Below are positions 1 to 8,750 of a stretch of DNA of 64,000 nucleotides, one piece after another. This stretch comes from Maribacter sedimenticola (lineage in GTDB: Bacteria; Bacteroidota; Bacteroidia; Flavobacteriales; Flavobacteriaceae). The notes beneath the pieces are model-generated. The model made no database searches and was not told where the DNA came from. It saw only the letters and a program-made list of their open reading frames with translations. The stretch spans positions 415,339 to 479,338 of the forward strand of contig NZ_FZNV01000002.1 of assembly GCF_900188415.1 (NCBI RefSeq), read 5' to 3'. The position numbers and the translations under genes are program-made. Position 1 is the stretch's first letter; every line of letters begins with the position of its first letter.

Positions 1-279
1 TATGCCTTTGGTGAACCAGTGGTCAAAAGGTTGGACTTGTATAAGCGTTATATGTCCGTTAGAGATACAAACTATATAGATTGGTGTATTGACAAAATGG
101 TTCATTGGAAACAAAGTGAGTTGCCCAATAATTTAGTACACATTCACGGAGAAAAGGATACGGTATTTCCCATAACCAAGATAAAGGATTGTATTACGGT
201 TCCCAACGGTACGCATACAATGATAATACATCGCGCAAAATGGTTTAATGAGAACTTGCCTGCAATTATTTTGGAATAA
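1..279 (+). CDS. alpha/beta hydrolase, C-terminal part only
   Basis: The reading frame is open from base 1, so the gene begins outside the window and only the last 92 or so residues are present. The piece carries the end of an alpha/beta hydrolase fold: a short HIHGEKDTVFP segment, where the family places the acidic catalytic residue (the D of EKD), followed by PNGTHTMIIH, where it places the catalytic histidine. The nucleophile elbow (GxSxG) would lie upstream and cannot be checked. The substrate is unknown. It is followed on the same strand by a lytic transglycosylase after about 65 bases. The fold call is reasonable; any narrower function would be guesswork. Confidence 0.6.
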   Translation, partial: YAFGEPVVKRLDLYKRYMSVRDTNYIDWCIDKMVHWKQSELPNNLVHIHGEKDTVFPITKIKDCITVPNGTHTMIIHRAKWFNENLPAIILE

Positions 280-343
280 GAAAGTTCTATATATACCTTT
301 GGTAGAAACCTATTAGAGGTTGAAAATTTTTAAATTGTCATAT

Positions 344-1261
344 ATGAAAGTCATAAAGAATATATTGATGCTTTTGGGCGTCGTTTTTGTAGCGGGAACT
401 TTAATTTTTGCCGTACAATCTACTAGTGTAAATAATTTAAACGCTACAGTGGTTGCCAATGATAGTGTACAAATTAATGTAGCATCTGAGTATAGAATCT
501 CGTCTATAGATATTCCGGAGGACTTAAATTTTGCCGGCGAGGTGGTACCACAGCAAGATCCAGAAATTATGGAGCGTGTGGATAGGGAATTTTTGGTCAA
601 TACCTATTGGCAGTCCAATGCCTTATTGTTAATGAAAAGGGCGAACAAATATTTTCCGATCATAGAACCAATATTGGCTAAAAATGGTATTCCAGATGAT
701 TTTAAATATTTGGCAGTTGCGGAAAGTGGTCTTACCAATGTGGTTTCACCCGCAGGTGCAACAGGATTTTGGCAAATAATGAGAGATACTGGTAGGGAAT
801 ACGGTCTTGAGGTTAACGCTAACGTAGATGAACGCTATCATTTGGAAAAGTCCACGGAAGTTGCCTGTAAATATTTAAAGAAATGGAAGGAGAGGTATGG
901 TAGTTGGGCATTGACAGCGGCAGCATATAATGCAGGCCCTGGGGCCGTGAACAAATATTTAAAGATTCAACAGGTAGATACGTATTGGGATCTTTTATTG
1001 GGTAGCGAAACCGGTAGGTATGTATTTAGGATTATGGCCATTAAGGAAATACTTTCCAATCCTGAGAAATATGGATTTCATATCGATAAGGATGATATGT
1101 ATACTGCAGTACCGACCTTTACGGTAGAGGTAGATACACCTGTAAGTGATTTTGCCGACTTTGCACAGGAATACGAAATCAATTACAAAATTTTAAAGCG
1201 CCACAATCCTTGGTTAAGGGAGCCTCATTTAAATAATGCCTCCGGTAAAAATATACTATAG
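344..1261 (+). CDS. membrane-bound lytic transglycosylase (SLT/MltD type), C-terminus probably frameshifted
   Basis: This is a lytic transglycosylase that cleaves the MurNAc-GlcNAc bond of peptidoglycan in the periplasm. I chose the ATG at 344 because it gives a clean N-terminal signal or anchor segment (MKVIKNILMLLGVVFVAG); a TTG 24 bases upstream is also in frame. The SLT domain covers roughly residues 100-230, with the catalytic Glu at about residue 127 (VAESGL), followed by the SPAGATGFWQIM and AAYNAGPG motifs. The last 60 residues look like the LysM-related tail of flavobacterial MltD proteins. The frame ends at TAG 1259-1261, but the -1 frame continues with IEIPNKGYYVMGK to a stop at 1297-1299, which looks like the normal family ending. 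One missing A in the A5 run at 1247-1251 would explain this. Confidence 0.85.
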   Translation: MKVIKNILMLLGVVFVAGTLIFAVQSTSVNNLNATVVANDSVQINVASEYRISSIDIPEDLNFAGEVVPQQDPEIMERVDREFLVNTYWQSNALLLMKRANKYFPIIEPILAKNGIPDDFKYLAVAESGLTNVVSPAGATGFWQIMRDTGREYGLEVNANVDERYHLEKSTEVACKYLKKWKERYGSWALTAAAYNAGPGAVNKYLKIQQVDTYWDLLLGSETGRYVFRIMAIKEILSNPEKYGFHIDKDDMYTAVPTFTVEVDTPVSDFADFAQEYEINYKILKRHNPWLREPHLNNASGKNIL

Positions 1262-1305
1262 AAATTCCTAATAAAGGATACTATGTAATGGGTAAGTAGA
1301 AATAA

Positions 1306-1821
1306 TTAGATTTTTTTCATTTGCTGTTGCATCATCTTAATCTGATCGGTCAACATATTGTTTTTATCCAATTTTTTAGCTTCGTTCAGTAACGTAGTCG
1401 CCTCTCTTTTACGTCTTTTTTGCATGGCTATACCGGCAAGGCTTAGTTTGGCCATGGCTACATCATAATCCATGGTCAGGCCAAGTTTTAGGGCTTTCTT
1501 AAAATATTTTTCCGCTTGGGTAAGATTGGTCTGTGAGAATATAATGCCATGTAGGTAATTAAAATATCCCTGTTGTTTTACGGTCAATGCCGCTTCTGGT
1601 TTTTTTATTTTATCGAGCCATTTCTTTGTTCCTTCCAAATCTTGTTTTCTCATGCGCATAAATGCCAAAAGAATGATTTCATTTCTGAAATAAAGGAAGA
1701 TAAAAATAGTGGATAACAATAGAAGGCTTATACCATTACCTATATATCCTTCTATAAATTGATAAATGGCAAAAGCAATGATGAGTCCGGCTATGACTAA
1801 TTTTAAATTTTTATTGAACAT
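1306..1821 (-). CDS. TPR-containing membrane protein, function unknown
   Basis: This 171-residue protein has two predicted membrane helices near the N-terminus (about residues 9-25 and 29-45, the second reading ISLLLLSTIFIFLYF). A cytoplasmic, lysine-rich helical region follows, reading as two or three TPR-like repeats (for example AEKYFKKALKLGL and EATTLLNEAKKL). It is probably a small scaffolding or assembly protein at the inner membrane. It is convergent with the lytic transglycosylase and divergent from rpmH. No enzyme motif is visible and I do not recognise a named family. Confidence 0.6.
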   Translation of the reverse strand: MFNKNLKLVIAGLIIAFAIYQFIEGYIGNGISLLLLSTIFIFLYFRNEIILLAFMRMRKQDLEGTKKWLDKIKKPEAALTVKQQGYFNYLHGIIFSQTNLTQAEKYFKKALKLGLTMDYDVAMAKLSLAGIAMQKRRKREATTLLNEAKKLDKNNMLTDQIKMMQQQMKKI

Positions 1822-1990
1822 GTTTTAGGTTTGTTTTTATCTAATTGGTTGTTGGCCTATACTATGGTATGTACATGTAAGTCCAATAAAATATAGGCAA
1901 CGGCACTACTAAAGTTTAATTCTGGCAAAATTAGTCAAAAGCATTGTTTTCAGCCGTACGGAATTATAAAAATATTTTTTTCATAAGCAC

Positions 1991-2020
1991 TTGCCAAAGA
2001 AAAAACTCTTTGTATATTTG
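1991..2020 (+). promoter_or_regulatory. Bacteroidota-type promoter of rpmH
   Basis: TTG at 1991-1993 is followed after 19 bases by TATATTTG at 2013-2020. This matches the Bacteroidota vegetative pattern (a TTG-containing -33 element and a TAnnTTTG -7 element). The start codon of rpmH lies 56 bases downstream of the -7 element. It is the best-formed promoter in the window. Confidence 0.7.
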
Positions 2021-2076
2021 CGCCCAGTTTCACAGAGGATTCTGTAAAATATCAAATAATAGAAAAGGTTTAAGAG

Positions 2077-2244
2077 ATGCCCGGACAAAAAAGAACATAT
2101 CAGCCGTCAAAGAGAAAGAGAAAGAACAAACATGGTTTTCGTGAGCGTATGGCTTCCGTAAACGGTAGAAAGGTTCTTGCTAGACGAAGAGCAAAAGGAA
2201 GAAAGAAATTGACTGTTTCCTCTGAAACAAGACATAAAAAATAA
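2077..2244 (+). CDS. rpmH: 50S ribosomal protein L34
   Basis: This is a 55-residue, highly basic protein of the large ribosomal subunit. It carries the L34 signature: [18 protein letters not shown], then [19 protein letters not shown] and a KKLTVS ending. It has three extra residues at the N-terminus (MPGQ instead of MKR). A well-formed promoter lies 57 bases upstream and a strong hairpin terminator 26 bases downstream, so it appears to be transcribed alone. The usual neighbours rnpA and dnaA are absent, as is common in this phylum. Confidence 0.97.
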   Translation: MPGQKRTYQPSKRKRKNKHGFRERMASVNGRKVLARRRAKGRKKLTVSSETRHKK

Positions 2245-2270
2245 TGATTGTATAGTTTTTAAAATATTTA

Positions 2271-2304
2271 GGTGTTACTTTTCTGAAAGTAACACCTTTT
2301 TTTT
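2271..2304 (+). terminator. intrinsic terminator after rpmH
   Basis: An 11-base perfect stem, GGTGTTACTTT with AAAGTAACACC around a TCTG loop, is followed by a run of eight T. It lies between rpmH and carB, so carB is expected to use its own promoter or read-through. Confidence 0.85.
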
Positions 2305-2333
2305 GACCAATTCCCAAAATATATATTTCAAAA

Positions 2334-5186
2334 ATGCCGAAAAGAAAAGATTTAAACTCAATTTTATTAATAGGATCAGGCCCAATTGTAATAGGCCAAG
2401 CATGTGAATTTGATTATGCCGGTAGTCAGTCTTTGCGTTCATTACGTGAAGATGGTATAGAGACTATCTTAATTAATAGTAACCCGGCAACCATTATGAC
2501 GGATCCCTCTATGGCGGATCATGTATACTTAAAACCGTTGACCACAAAATCTATTGTTGAAATTTTAAAGGCCCATCCACAAATTGATGCGGTTTTGCCC
2601 ACCATGGGAGGTCAAACAGCATTGAACCTTTGTATAGAGGCCGATAAAAAGGGTATTTGGGAAGATTTTGGAGTAGAGTTGATCGGTGTGGATATCGACG
2701 CAATCAATATAACCGAAGATAGGGAGCAGTTTAGGGAACTTATGTTGAAAATAGGTGTAGGCATGGCACCACAGGCAACGGCAACCTCATTCTTGCAAGG
2801 AAAGGAAATTGCCCAGGAATTTGGATTTCCATTGGTAATTAGGGCTTCATATACACTTGGCGGTGCGGGAGCTTCTATTGTTTATAAGGCAGAGGATTTT
2901 GACGAACAGTTGAGTTATGGTCTGGAGATTTCACCTATTCATGAGGTAATGATCGATAAGGCCTTGATGGGATGGAAAGAATATGAGCTGGAACTATTAA
3001 GGGATAAGAACGATAACGTCGTAATTATCTGTGCTATAGAAAATATGGACCCAATGGGTATTCATACCGGAGATTCCATAACCGTGGCGCCGGCAATGAC
3101 CCTATCTGATAAAACATACCAAAAAATGCGTGATATGGCCATTCATATGATGCGCAGTATTGGAGATTTTGAAGGAGGGTGTAATGTGCAGTTTGCCGTT
3201 AGTCCAGATGAGAAAGAAGATATAATAGCAATTGAGATTAACCCACGTGTATCAAGGTCATCGGCATTGGCATCCAAAGCTACTGGGTATCCTATAGCAA
3301 AGGTTGCAACTAAATTGGCAATAGGTTATACGCTTGATGAATTGGATAATCAGATTACAAAGTCTACATCGGCATTGTTTGAGCCAACCTTGGATTATGT
3401 GATCGTAAAAATACCTCGTTGGAATTTTGATAAGTTTGAAGGTTCGGACAGGACATTAGGGCTTCAGATGAAATCCGTAGGGGAAGTTATGGGTATTGGG
3501 CGTTCATTTCAAGAGGCCTTACATAAAGCAACTCAATCCCTAGAAATAAAACGAAATGGATTGGGAGCGGATGGTAAAGGCTATAAAAATTATGAGCAGA
3601 TCATCAGTAAATTGACCATTCCAAGTTGGGACCGTGTTTTCGTGATCTATGACGCCATTCAAATAGGAATTCCGTTGAGTAGGATTCATGAAATCACCAA
3701 AATAGATATGTGGTTCCTAAAGCAATATGAGGAGCTTCATTTCTTGGAAAAGGAAATATCCAAATACACCATTGCAACTTTATCTAAGGATTTGTTGTTA
3801 GAGGCCAAGCAAAAAGGCTTTGCTGATAGACAAATTGCCCATATGTTGGATTGTTATGAAAGCGAAGTTTATAACAAACGTACCGAACTGAACATCAACA
3901 GGGTGTATAAACTGGTAGATACCTGTGCCGCAGAATTTAAGGCAATGACACCGTATTACTATTCTACTTTTGAAGCAGAAATTGAAACTGCTGAAGGTGC
4001 CCGTTATGTGGAGAATGATAGTATAGTTACCGATAAAAAGAAAATTGTAGTTCTAGGTTCGGGACCTAACCGTATTGGTCAGGGTATAGAATTCGATTAC
4101 TGTTGTGTACATGGTGTTTTGGCCGCGGCAGAATGTGGTTATGAGACTATAATGATCAATTGTAATCCAGAAACGGTTTCTACCGATTTTGATACTGCGG
4201 ACAAGCTATATTTTGAGCCTGTATTCTGGGAACATATTTATGATATTATCCGTCATGAAAAACCAGAAGGTGTAATTGTTCAGTTAGGTGGTCAAACCGC
4301 ATTGAAATTGGCGGAGAAATTATCCAAATACGGTATTAAGATCATAGGTACTAGTTTTGAATCGCTAGATTTGGCAGAGGATAGGGGAAGCTTCTCAGAG
4401 CTGTTAAAAGAAAATGATATTCCTTTTCCAAAATTTGGGGTAGCAGAAACGGCAGATGAAGCATTGACCCTTTCAGAAGAATTGGATTTTCCATTATTGG
4501 TAAGACCCTCTTACGTATTGGGTGGTCAGGGAATGAAAATTGTAATCAACAAAGAAGAATTGGAAGAGCATGTTGTGGACCTTCTTCGCAAAATACCAAA
4601 TAATAAATTATTGCTTGACCATTATCTAGACGGTGCAATAGAAGCAGAGGCAGATGCCATTTGTGATGGGGAAGATGTTTACATTATTGGTATAATGGAG
4701 CATATTGAGCCTTGCGGTATACATTCCGGGGATTCCAATGCTACATTGCCACCTTTTAACTTAGGGGAATTGGTAATGCAGCAGATAAAAGATCATACCA
4801 AGAAAATTGCATTGGCATTGAATACAGTAGGTCTAATCAATATACAATTTGCTATCAAGGATGAGGTAGTCTACATTATTGAAGCCAATCCAAGAGCATC
4901 ACGTACGGTGCCGTTTATAGCAAAAGCGTATAAGGAACCTTATGTAAATTACGCTACCAAGGTAATGTTGGGAGAAAAAAAGGTGAAGGATTTCACATTT
5001 AATCCACAATTGGAAGGTTTTGCAATTAAACAACCGGTATTCTCCTTCAATAAATTCCCTAATGTCAATAAGAATTTGGGGCCTGAAATGAAGAGTACAG
5101 GTGAAAGTATATTATTTATAGATAGTCTTAAGGACGATGAGTTTTACAATCTTTACGCAAGGCGTAAAATGTATTTAAGTAAATAA
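2334..5186 (+). CDS. carB: carbamoyl-phosphate synthase large subunit
   Basis: The large subunit makes carbamoyl phosphate from ammonia, bicarbonate and two ATP for arginine and pyrimidine synthesis. It shows the characteristic duplicated ATP-grasp architecture. The first half has GSGPIVIGQACEFDYAG and MGGQTALN; the second half, from about residue 565, has GSGPNRIGQGIEFDYCC and LGGQTALK. The metal-binding EINPR and EANPR motifs are present in the two halves. At 950 residues it is about 120 shorter than the E. coli enzyme and stops after the second synthetase domain, so the C-terminal MGS-like allosteric domain is missing. The same length is usual in flavobacteria as far as I recall. carA is not in the window. 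Confidence 0.97.
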   Translation: MPKRKDLNSILLIGSGPIVIGQACEFDYAGSQSLRSLREDGIETILINSNPATIMTDPSMADHVYLKPLTTKSIVEILKAHPQIDAVLPTMGGQTALNLCIEADKKGIWEDFGVELIGVDIDAINITEDREQFRELMLKIGVGMAPQATATSFLQGKEIAQEFGFPLVIRASYTLGGAGASIVYKAEDFDEQLSYGLEISPIHEVMIDKALMGWKEYELELLRDKNDNVVIICAIENMDPMGIHTGDSITVAPAMTLSDKTYQKMRDMAIHMMRSIGDFEGGCNVQFAVSPDEKEDIIAIEINPRVSRSSALASKATGYPIAKVATKLAIGYTLDELDNQITKSTSALFEPTLDYVIVKIPRWNFDKFEGSDRTLGLQMKSVGEVMGIGRSFQEALHKATQSLEIKRNGLGADGKGYKNYEQIISKLTIPSWDRVFVIYDAIQIGIPLSRIHEITKIDMWFLKQYEELHFLEKEISKYTIATLSKDLLLEAKQKGFADRQIAHMLDCYESEVYNKRTELNINRVYKLVDTCAAEFKAMTPYYYSTFEAEIETAEGARYVENDSIVTDKKKIVVLGSGPNRIGQGIEFDYCCVHGVLAAAECGYETIMINCNPETVSTDFDTADKLYFEPVFWEHIYDIIRHEKPEGVIVQLGGQTALKLAEKLSKYGIKIIGTSFESLDLAEDRGSFSELLKENDIPFPKFGVAETADEALTLSEELDFPLLVRPSYVLGGQGMKIVINKEELEEHVVDLLRKIPNNKLLLDHYLDGAIEAEADAICDGEDVYIIGIMEHIEPCGIHSGDSNATLPPFNLGELVMQQIKDHTKKIALALNTVGLINIQFAIKDEVVYIIEANPRASRTVPFIAKAYKEPYVNYATKVMLGEKKVKDFTFNPQLEGFAIKQPVFSFNKFPNVNKNLGPEMKSTGESILFIDSLKDDEFYNLYARRKMYLSK

Positions 5187-5207
5187 AAAATTTAAATCAG
5201 AAAATTT

Positions 5208-5247
5208 GGGGTAAACATGGCCAAGGCCGTTGTTTACCCCTTTTTTT
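5208..5247 (+). terminator. intrinsic terminator after carB
   Basis: A long hairpin (GGGGTAAACA with TGTTTACCCC, extended inside by GGCC and GGCC) is followed by seven T, 22 bases after the carB stop codon. Confidence 0.85.
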
Positions 5248-5405
5248 GTACCGGATTTTTAGTGTAACGATAACTTTCAGCAATATTCTTTACAATCTAC
5301 ATTATCCTTTTAAAATTATTGTTTAAGGTTAAAATAAAAATTTATAGCAAACTAAGTTCGTTCAAAAAATAGGTAATCTTACAGTATAGGAATTTAACTG
5401 TAGAA

Positions 5406-6701
5406 ATGGGCAAAAAAGTTCTTTTAGCTGTAATTATTGTGATAGCACTTTTTGTGGGTTTCACGTATTGGTCGCTTTCCAGTACTTCTAAAACCTTCGA
5501 CACTTGTGAAATTGTTGGTCGTGAAGAAATGAAACAAATCAATTTCAGGGAATTTGATTCTGTTTTGGTTGCGGCCAGCACACTTTATGAAGGCAATACT
5601 ATTAAGAACATAATGCAAGGAGAGCAATATAGAAAAGCGTGGTCAACTCCAGTAAAAGTACCTATCGTCTTTTTGGATACCTTACTTGACGGGGTACATA
5701 TTTTAGAAGAGGGTGGGGGTCACCAGACACATTCCTTAAAGTTGAAAACAGCAGATGGTACATTGCTTACCCTTAGAAGTGTTAGTAAAGATCCCTCGCC
5801 ATTAATTCCTAAAGTGGCAGAATCACTTGGATTGGAAAATATAGTGGTGGATGGTATTTCTGCACAACATCCTTATGCAGCCTTGGTGGTCGCCAAATTA
5901 GCTGATGCGGCAAAAATATTAAATACCAGACCACGGTTGGTCTTTGTTCCGGAACAGGACTTTTTGGGCAATTATAACGAGAAATTCGGTAACCGTTTAT
6001 TTCTATTGGAATATGAGACAGAAGGAAACGCACAGTGGCTAGGAATAAATGCGGTAAGGACATTGCTTGATACTGAGGATCTACAAGAACTTAAATTTGA
6101 GAAAAATAAAAATGTAATTGTTGATCATAGCGCCTTGGTAAGGGCCAGGTTGTTCGATCTGCTTATTGGTGATTGGGACCGCCATTCCAAACAGTGGGGG
6201 TGGGCAATCAAGGATAGTTCAGAGATGAAGGTAGCAATTCCCATGCCCTGTGATCGAGATAATGCGTTCTTTAATCTTGAGGGCGTACTCCCCACATTAA
6301 TTTCCAATAATACATTTCTGCCGGAGGTTCAATCATTTGAAAGTGATATTGATTTTTTAAAAGGTTTGGTTTCTCCCTTTGATATTTATTTTATGAGAGA
6401 TTTTGATGAAAATATTTTTGAGGTGGAAGCTAGGGAACTGCAAGTATTATTATCAGATGAGGAAATTACCAAGGCATTTGCGGTATGGCCTAAAGAAATT
6501 CGTGAATTGGATGCCGATAATTTGATTGGTAAAATAAAGCAAAGAAGGAATGATTTGGTAACCTATGCCAAGGAATTTCATGATGTTGTAGCTTCCGCAG
6601 AACCAGTAACCGAACCATTAAACGGCTCAGAGGATTTAAAGTTGAATGACACCCAATTGGCCTGTTTCAGTTGTTCGGGGAACGATAACAATGAAAGATA
6701 A
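5406..6701 (+). CDS. membrane-anchored protein with a kinase-like (HipA/FAM20/CotH-related) signature
   Basis: This 431-residue protein has one N-terminal membrane helix (KVLLAVIIVIALFVGFTYW), so the body is probably in the periplasm. Two motifs stand out: LLIGDWDRHSKQWGW at about residues 250-265 and PCDRDNAFF at about 281-289. The pairing of GDxDRHxxQW with a later PxDRDxAFF resembles the catalytic loop and metal-binding acid of HipA/PI4K-like, FAM20 and CotH kinases. It also resembles the C-terminal domain of some Bacteroidota metallophosphoesterase lipoproteins, but no phosphoesterase domain is present here. The tail ends in a Cys pair (CFSCSG). The gene is followed 52 bases later by the HD-PycTM gene. 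The kinase relationship is inferred from motifs only and the substrate is unknown. Confidence 0.5.
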   Translation: MGKKVLLAVIIVIALFVGFTYWSLSSTSKTFDTCEIVGREEMKQINFREFDSVLVAASTLYEGNTIKNIMQGEQYRKAWSTPVKVPIVFLDTLLDGVHILEEGGGHQTHSLKLKTADGTLLTLRSVSKDPSPLIPKVAESLGLENIVVDGISAQHPYAALVVAKLADAAKILNTRPRLVFVPEQDFLGNYNEKFGNRLFLLEYETEGNAQWLGINAVRTLLDTEDLQELKFEKNKNVIVDHSALVRARLFDLLIGDWDRHSKQWGWAIKDSSEMKVAIPMPCDRDNAFFNLEGVLPTLISNNTFLPEVQSFESDIDFLKGLVSPFDIYFMRDFDENIFEVEARELQVLLSDEEITKAFAVWPKEIRELDADNLIGKIKQRRNDLVTYAKEFHDVVASAEPVTEPLNGSEDLKLNDTQLACFSCSGNDNNER

Positions 6702-6753
6702 TAAATCAAAACATTAAAAGTCATAATAAAGAAATAAGGTAAATACCACAAGT

Positions 6754-7971
6754 ATGAATTCTACCCATGTAAAAAAAGCGGCCAAATATGTAAAAATTTT
6801 GTTAGCGGAACAATTGAATAAAAATTTTCTTTTTCATAGTCAAGGGTATACCAATAAGTTGGTGAAAAAAGCGGAATTGATTTTAGAGGAGGATAACACC
6901 CAAATAGATCAAAATCTTGTATTGGTCGCAATTTGGTTTTTAAATGCAGGATACGCTAAAGATTATGATGGGCACATTACAGAAAGTGTACAATTGGCCG
7001 TAGATTTTTTAAGGCAAGAAGAAGTTGCGGAAGAAGAAATAGATCAAGTTGGTAAGCTTATTGAAAAAGCTTGGTCCAATGAACATCCTACAACTAATGA
7101 GGAAGCATTGGTTAAGGATATCAATACCTATTTTTATGCTTCTAATGATTTTGAGGAACTTTTACAATTATTGCGTTTAGAACTTCAAAATTTTGAGAAA
7201 AAAGTTCCGGATCTGCATACATGGCGAATGGAATATGTGGAAAAACTTAGGGTTCAGCATACGTTCTATACGGATTATGCCAAGGAAAATTGGCAGGAAA
7301 AAAAGGAAGATAATATGCTTTCCTTAATTTCTTCCATCCAAAAAGCGGAAAAGAATTATAAAAAAGAGACGCTAAAGGCAAAATTGAAAGATGAGAGTCC
7401 TCAACGTGCTATACAATCCCTTTACCGTATTGAATTAAGAAACCATATTAAATTAAGTGATATAGCAGATACAAAAGCAAATATTTTACTATCGGTCAAT
7501 GCTATTATCATTTCATTGTTATTGGCCAATCTTTTGCCCAAGTTGGATGCGCCCTCCAATTCATATTTAATTTACCCAACAGTAATCTTTATATTGTTTA
7601 GTATTGCTTCTATGATTATGTCCGTTTTAGCAACCAGACCCAAAGTGGATAACGCTAATCTTATGGAAGATGATATAAAGAAAAAGGATACCAATTTTTT
7701 ATTTTTTGGCAACTTTCATTCAATGGATCTTTCAGATTTTAAATCAAAAATAAGGAACATAATAAAAAATAAAGAGTCAATATATGACTCCTTGACCATA
7801 GATCTTTACTATTTAGGAAAAGTACTTCAGCACAAGTATAGATTGCTACGTTGGACCTATACCATATTTTTGGTTGGCGTTATATTATCCGTAATTGCTT
7901 TCGGCTTCGCTTTAAAATATTTTGGTATGGAGGATGAACTGTTAGATGCCGTCACTCCGGCAGTACAATAG
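6754..7971 (+). CDS. degenerate HD domain fused to Pycsar effector-type (PycTM) membrane domain
   Basis: The protein has 405 residues. Residues 1-140 align by eye with an HD phosphohydrolase domain, but the metal ligands are mostly lost: Tyr32 replaces the first His, Leu63-Asn64 replaces the HD pair, while His74 (GYAKDYDGH) remains. From about residue 215 comes the hallmark of the Pycsar effector family (DUF5706): AIQSLYRIELRNHIKLSDIAD, then KANILLSVNAIIISLLL. It has two central membrane helices (about 243-262 and 270-292) and a C-terminal helix (about 368-390). In Pycsar systems such proteins damage the membrane when a cyclase makes cCMP or cUMP. No cyclase gene is in the window, so a defence role is unproven. 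Confidence 0.75.
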   Translation: MNSTHVKKAAKYVKILLAEQLNKNFLFHSQGYTNKLVKKAELILEEDNTQIDQNLVLVAIWFLNAGYAKDYDGHITESVQLAVDFLRQEEVAEEEIDQVGKLIEKAWSNEHPTTNEEALVKDINTYFYASNDFEELLQLLRLELQNFEKKVPDLHTWRMEYVEKLRVQHTFYTDYAKENWQEKKEDNMLSLISSIQKAEKNYKKETLKAKLKDESPQRAIQSLYRIELRNHIKLSDIADTKANILLSVNAIIISLLLANLLPKLDAPSNSYLIYPTVIFILFSIASMIMSVLATRPKVDNANLMEDDIKKKDTNFLFFGNFHSMDLSDFKSKIRNIIKNKESIYDSLTIDLYYLGKVLQHKYRLLRWTYTIFLVGVILSVIAFGFALKYFGMEDELLDAVTPAVQ

Positions 7972-8010
7972 ATTATGAAAAACGTGTAATGCTTTACAGG
8001 ACAATCTATA

Positions 8011-8382
8011 TTAATTGAACCAGACCGCATATTTTTTTCTGCGCAATTCCAATGCCAATTGTTTTTCCATCTTTAACGCCTCTACTTTAGTTGGTATTAA
8101 TGGAATATGATTGTATAGGCTTCCCCTAAGATAGAGCCCATATTTTCTAACGATGGATGATGAAATATTAATTCCTTTTTTACTTAATGTGCCATTTTTA
8201 TGTTGTTCAAAACGTTCTTTGGGTGTTTTGCTGGTCATACCTACATACAAACATTCCAGGACACCATTAAATTGAGGGTTGGCCTCCCTGAACTTTTTGT
8301 TTTCAGTATATATTTTCTTGGATAGTTCAATAACATAAATGGAATATTGTGCTTTTGCCATACCTAATGGAGTGAATATCAT
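8011..8382 (-). CDS. GIY-YIG nuclease superfamily-like protein
   Basis: This is a small protein of 123 residues, or 116 if the second ATG (8361) is used, which would give MAKAQYSIYVIEL. The pattern IYVIEL, then LYVGMTSKTPKERFEQHKNG, then VRKYG, and finally an E in EALKMEKQLALELRRKKY is that of the GIY-YIG fold. In that fold, IY and YVG form the core strand pair, Arg of ERF is catalytic, and a downstream Glu binds metal. It is a stand-alone domain with no UvrC or DNA-binding extension. It may act on nucleic acid, but the target is unknown. It converges on the HD-PycTM gene, with a 39-base gap. Confidence 0.65.
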   Translation of the reverse strand: MIFTPLGMAKAQYSIYVIELSKKIYTENKKFREANPQFNGVLECLYVGMTSKTPKERFEQHKNGTLSKKGINISSSIVRKYGLYLRGSLYNHIPLIPTKVEALKMEKQLALELRRKKYAVWFN

Positions 8383-8750
8383 TATAACAATTCTACATAC
8401 AAGTTAGGGTTTATAAAACAAAAGAAAATCAACCTTTTTGCATTATATAGGCAATCATCTTTTTTAAAATCGCAATAGTAGGGTGTAAAATTTATTAATC
8501 TTAATAAATCCATGTCAATATTGTTTTGTTTTGCTAAAATTCATACTATAAAATTGAAGAATATGCATGTATTTTTTTAAAAAATAAATTGTTTGTAAAT
8601 AAAATGTTAATTTTTTACAACCTATAAATAACTGAAAATCAATCAATTAATTGTTTTGTAAACTTTAAATCCATGTTTCGGAATGATTTGTCCATATTAA
8701 TTTCCTTAAGCTAAAATATATTCGGTCCGTAACTACTAAACAATCAACTT
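8383..8750. promoter_or_regulatory. AT-rich upstream region of the polysaccharide utilization locus
   Basis: These 368 bases without a gene separate the GIY-YIG gene from susC. They are very AT-rich, with several A and T runs. TATATTCG at 8717-8724 is one base off the TAnnTTTG -7 element and lies 27 bases upstream of the susC start codon, but no well-spaced -33 element is clear. The HTCS encoded downstream would be expected to bind here. I could not pick out a convincing direct or inverted repeat by eye. Confidence 0.35.

Noticed and set aside
1944-2144. An open frame of 66 codons overlapping rpmH
   Set aside because: It runs through the promoter and into L34 in another frame, starts before the promoter and has no recognisable content. 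The real gene is rpmH.
6754-7971. A complete Pycsar anti-phage system
   Set aside because: Only the effector-type protein is present. No nucleotide cyclase gene, and no other defence gene, was seen anywhere in the window.
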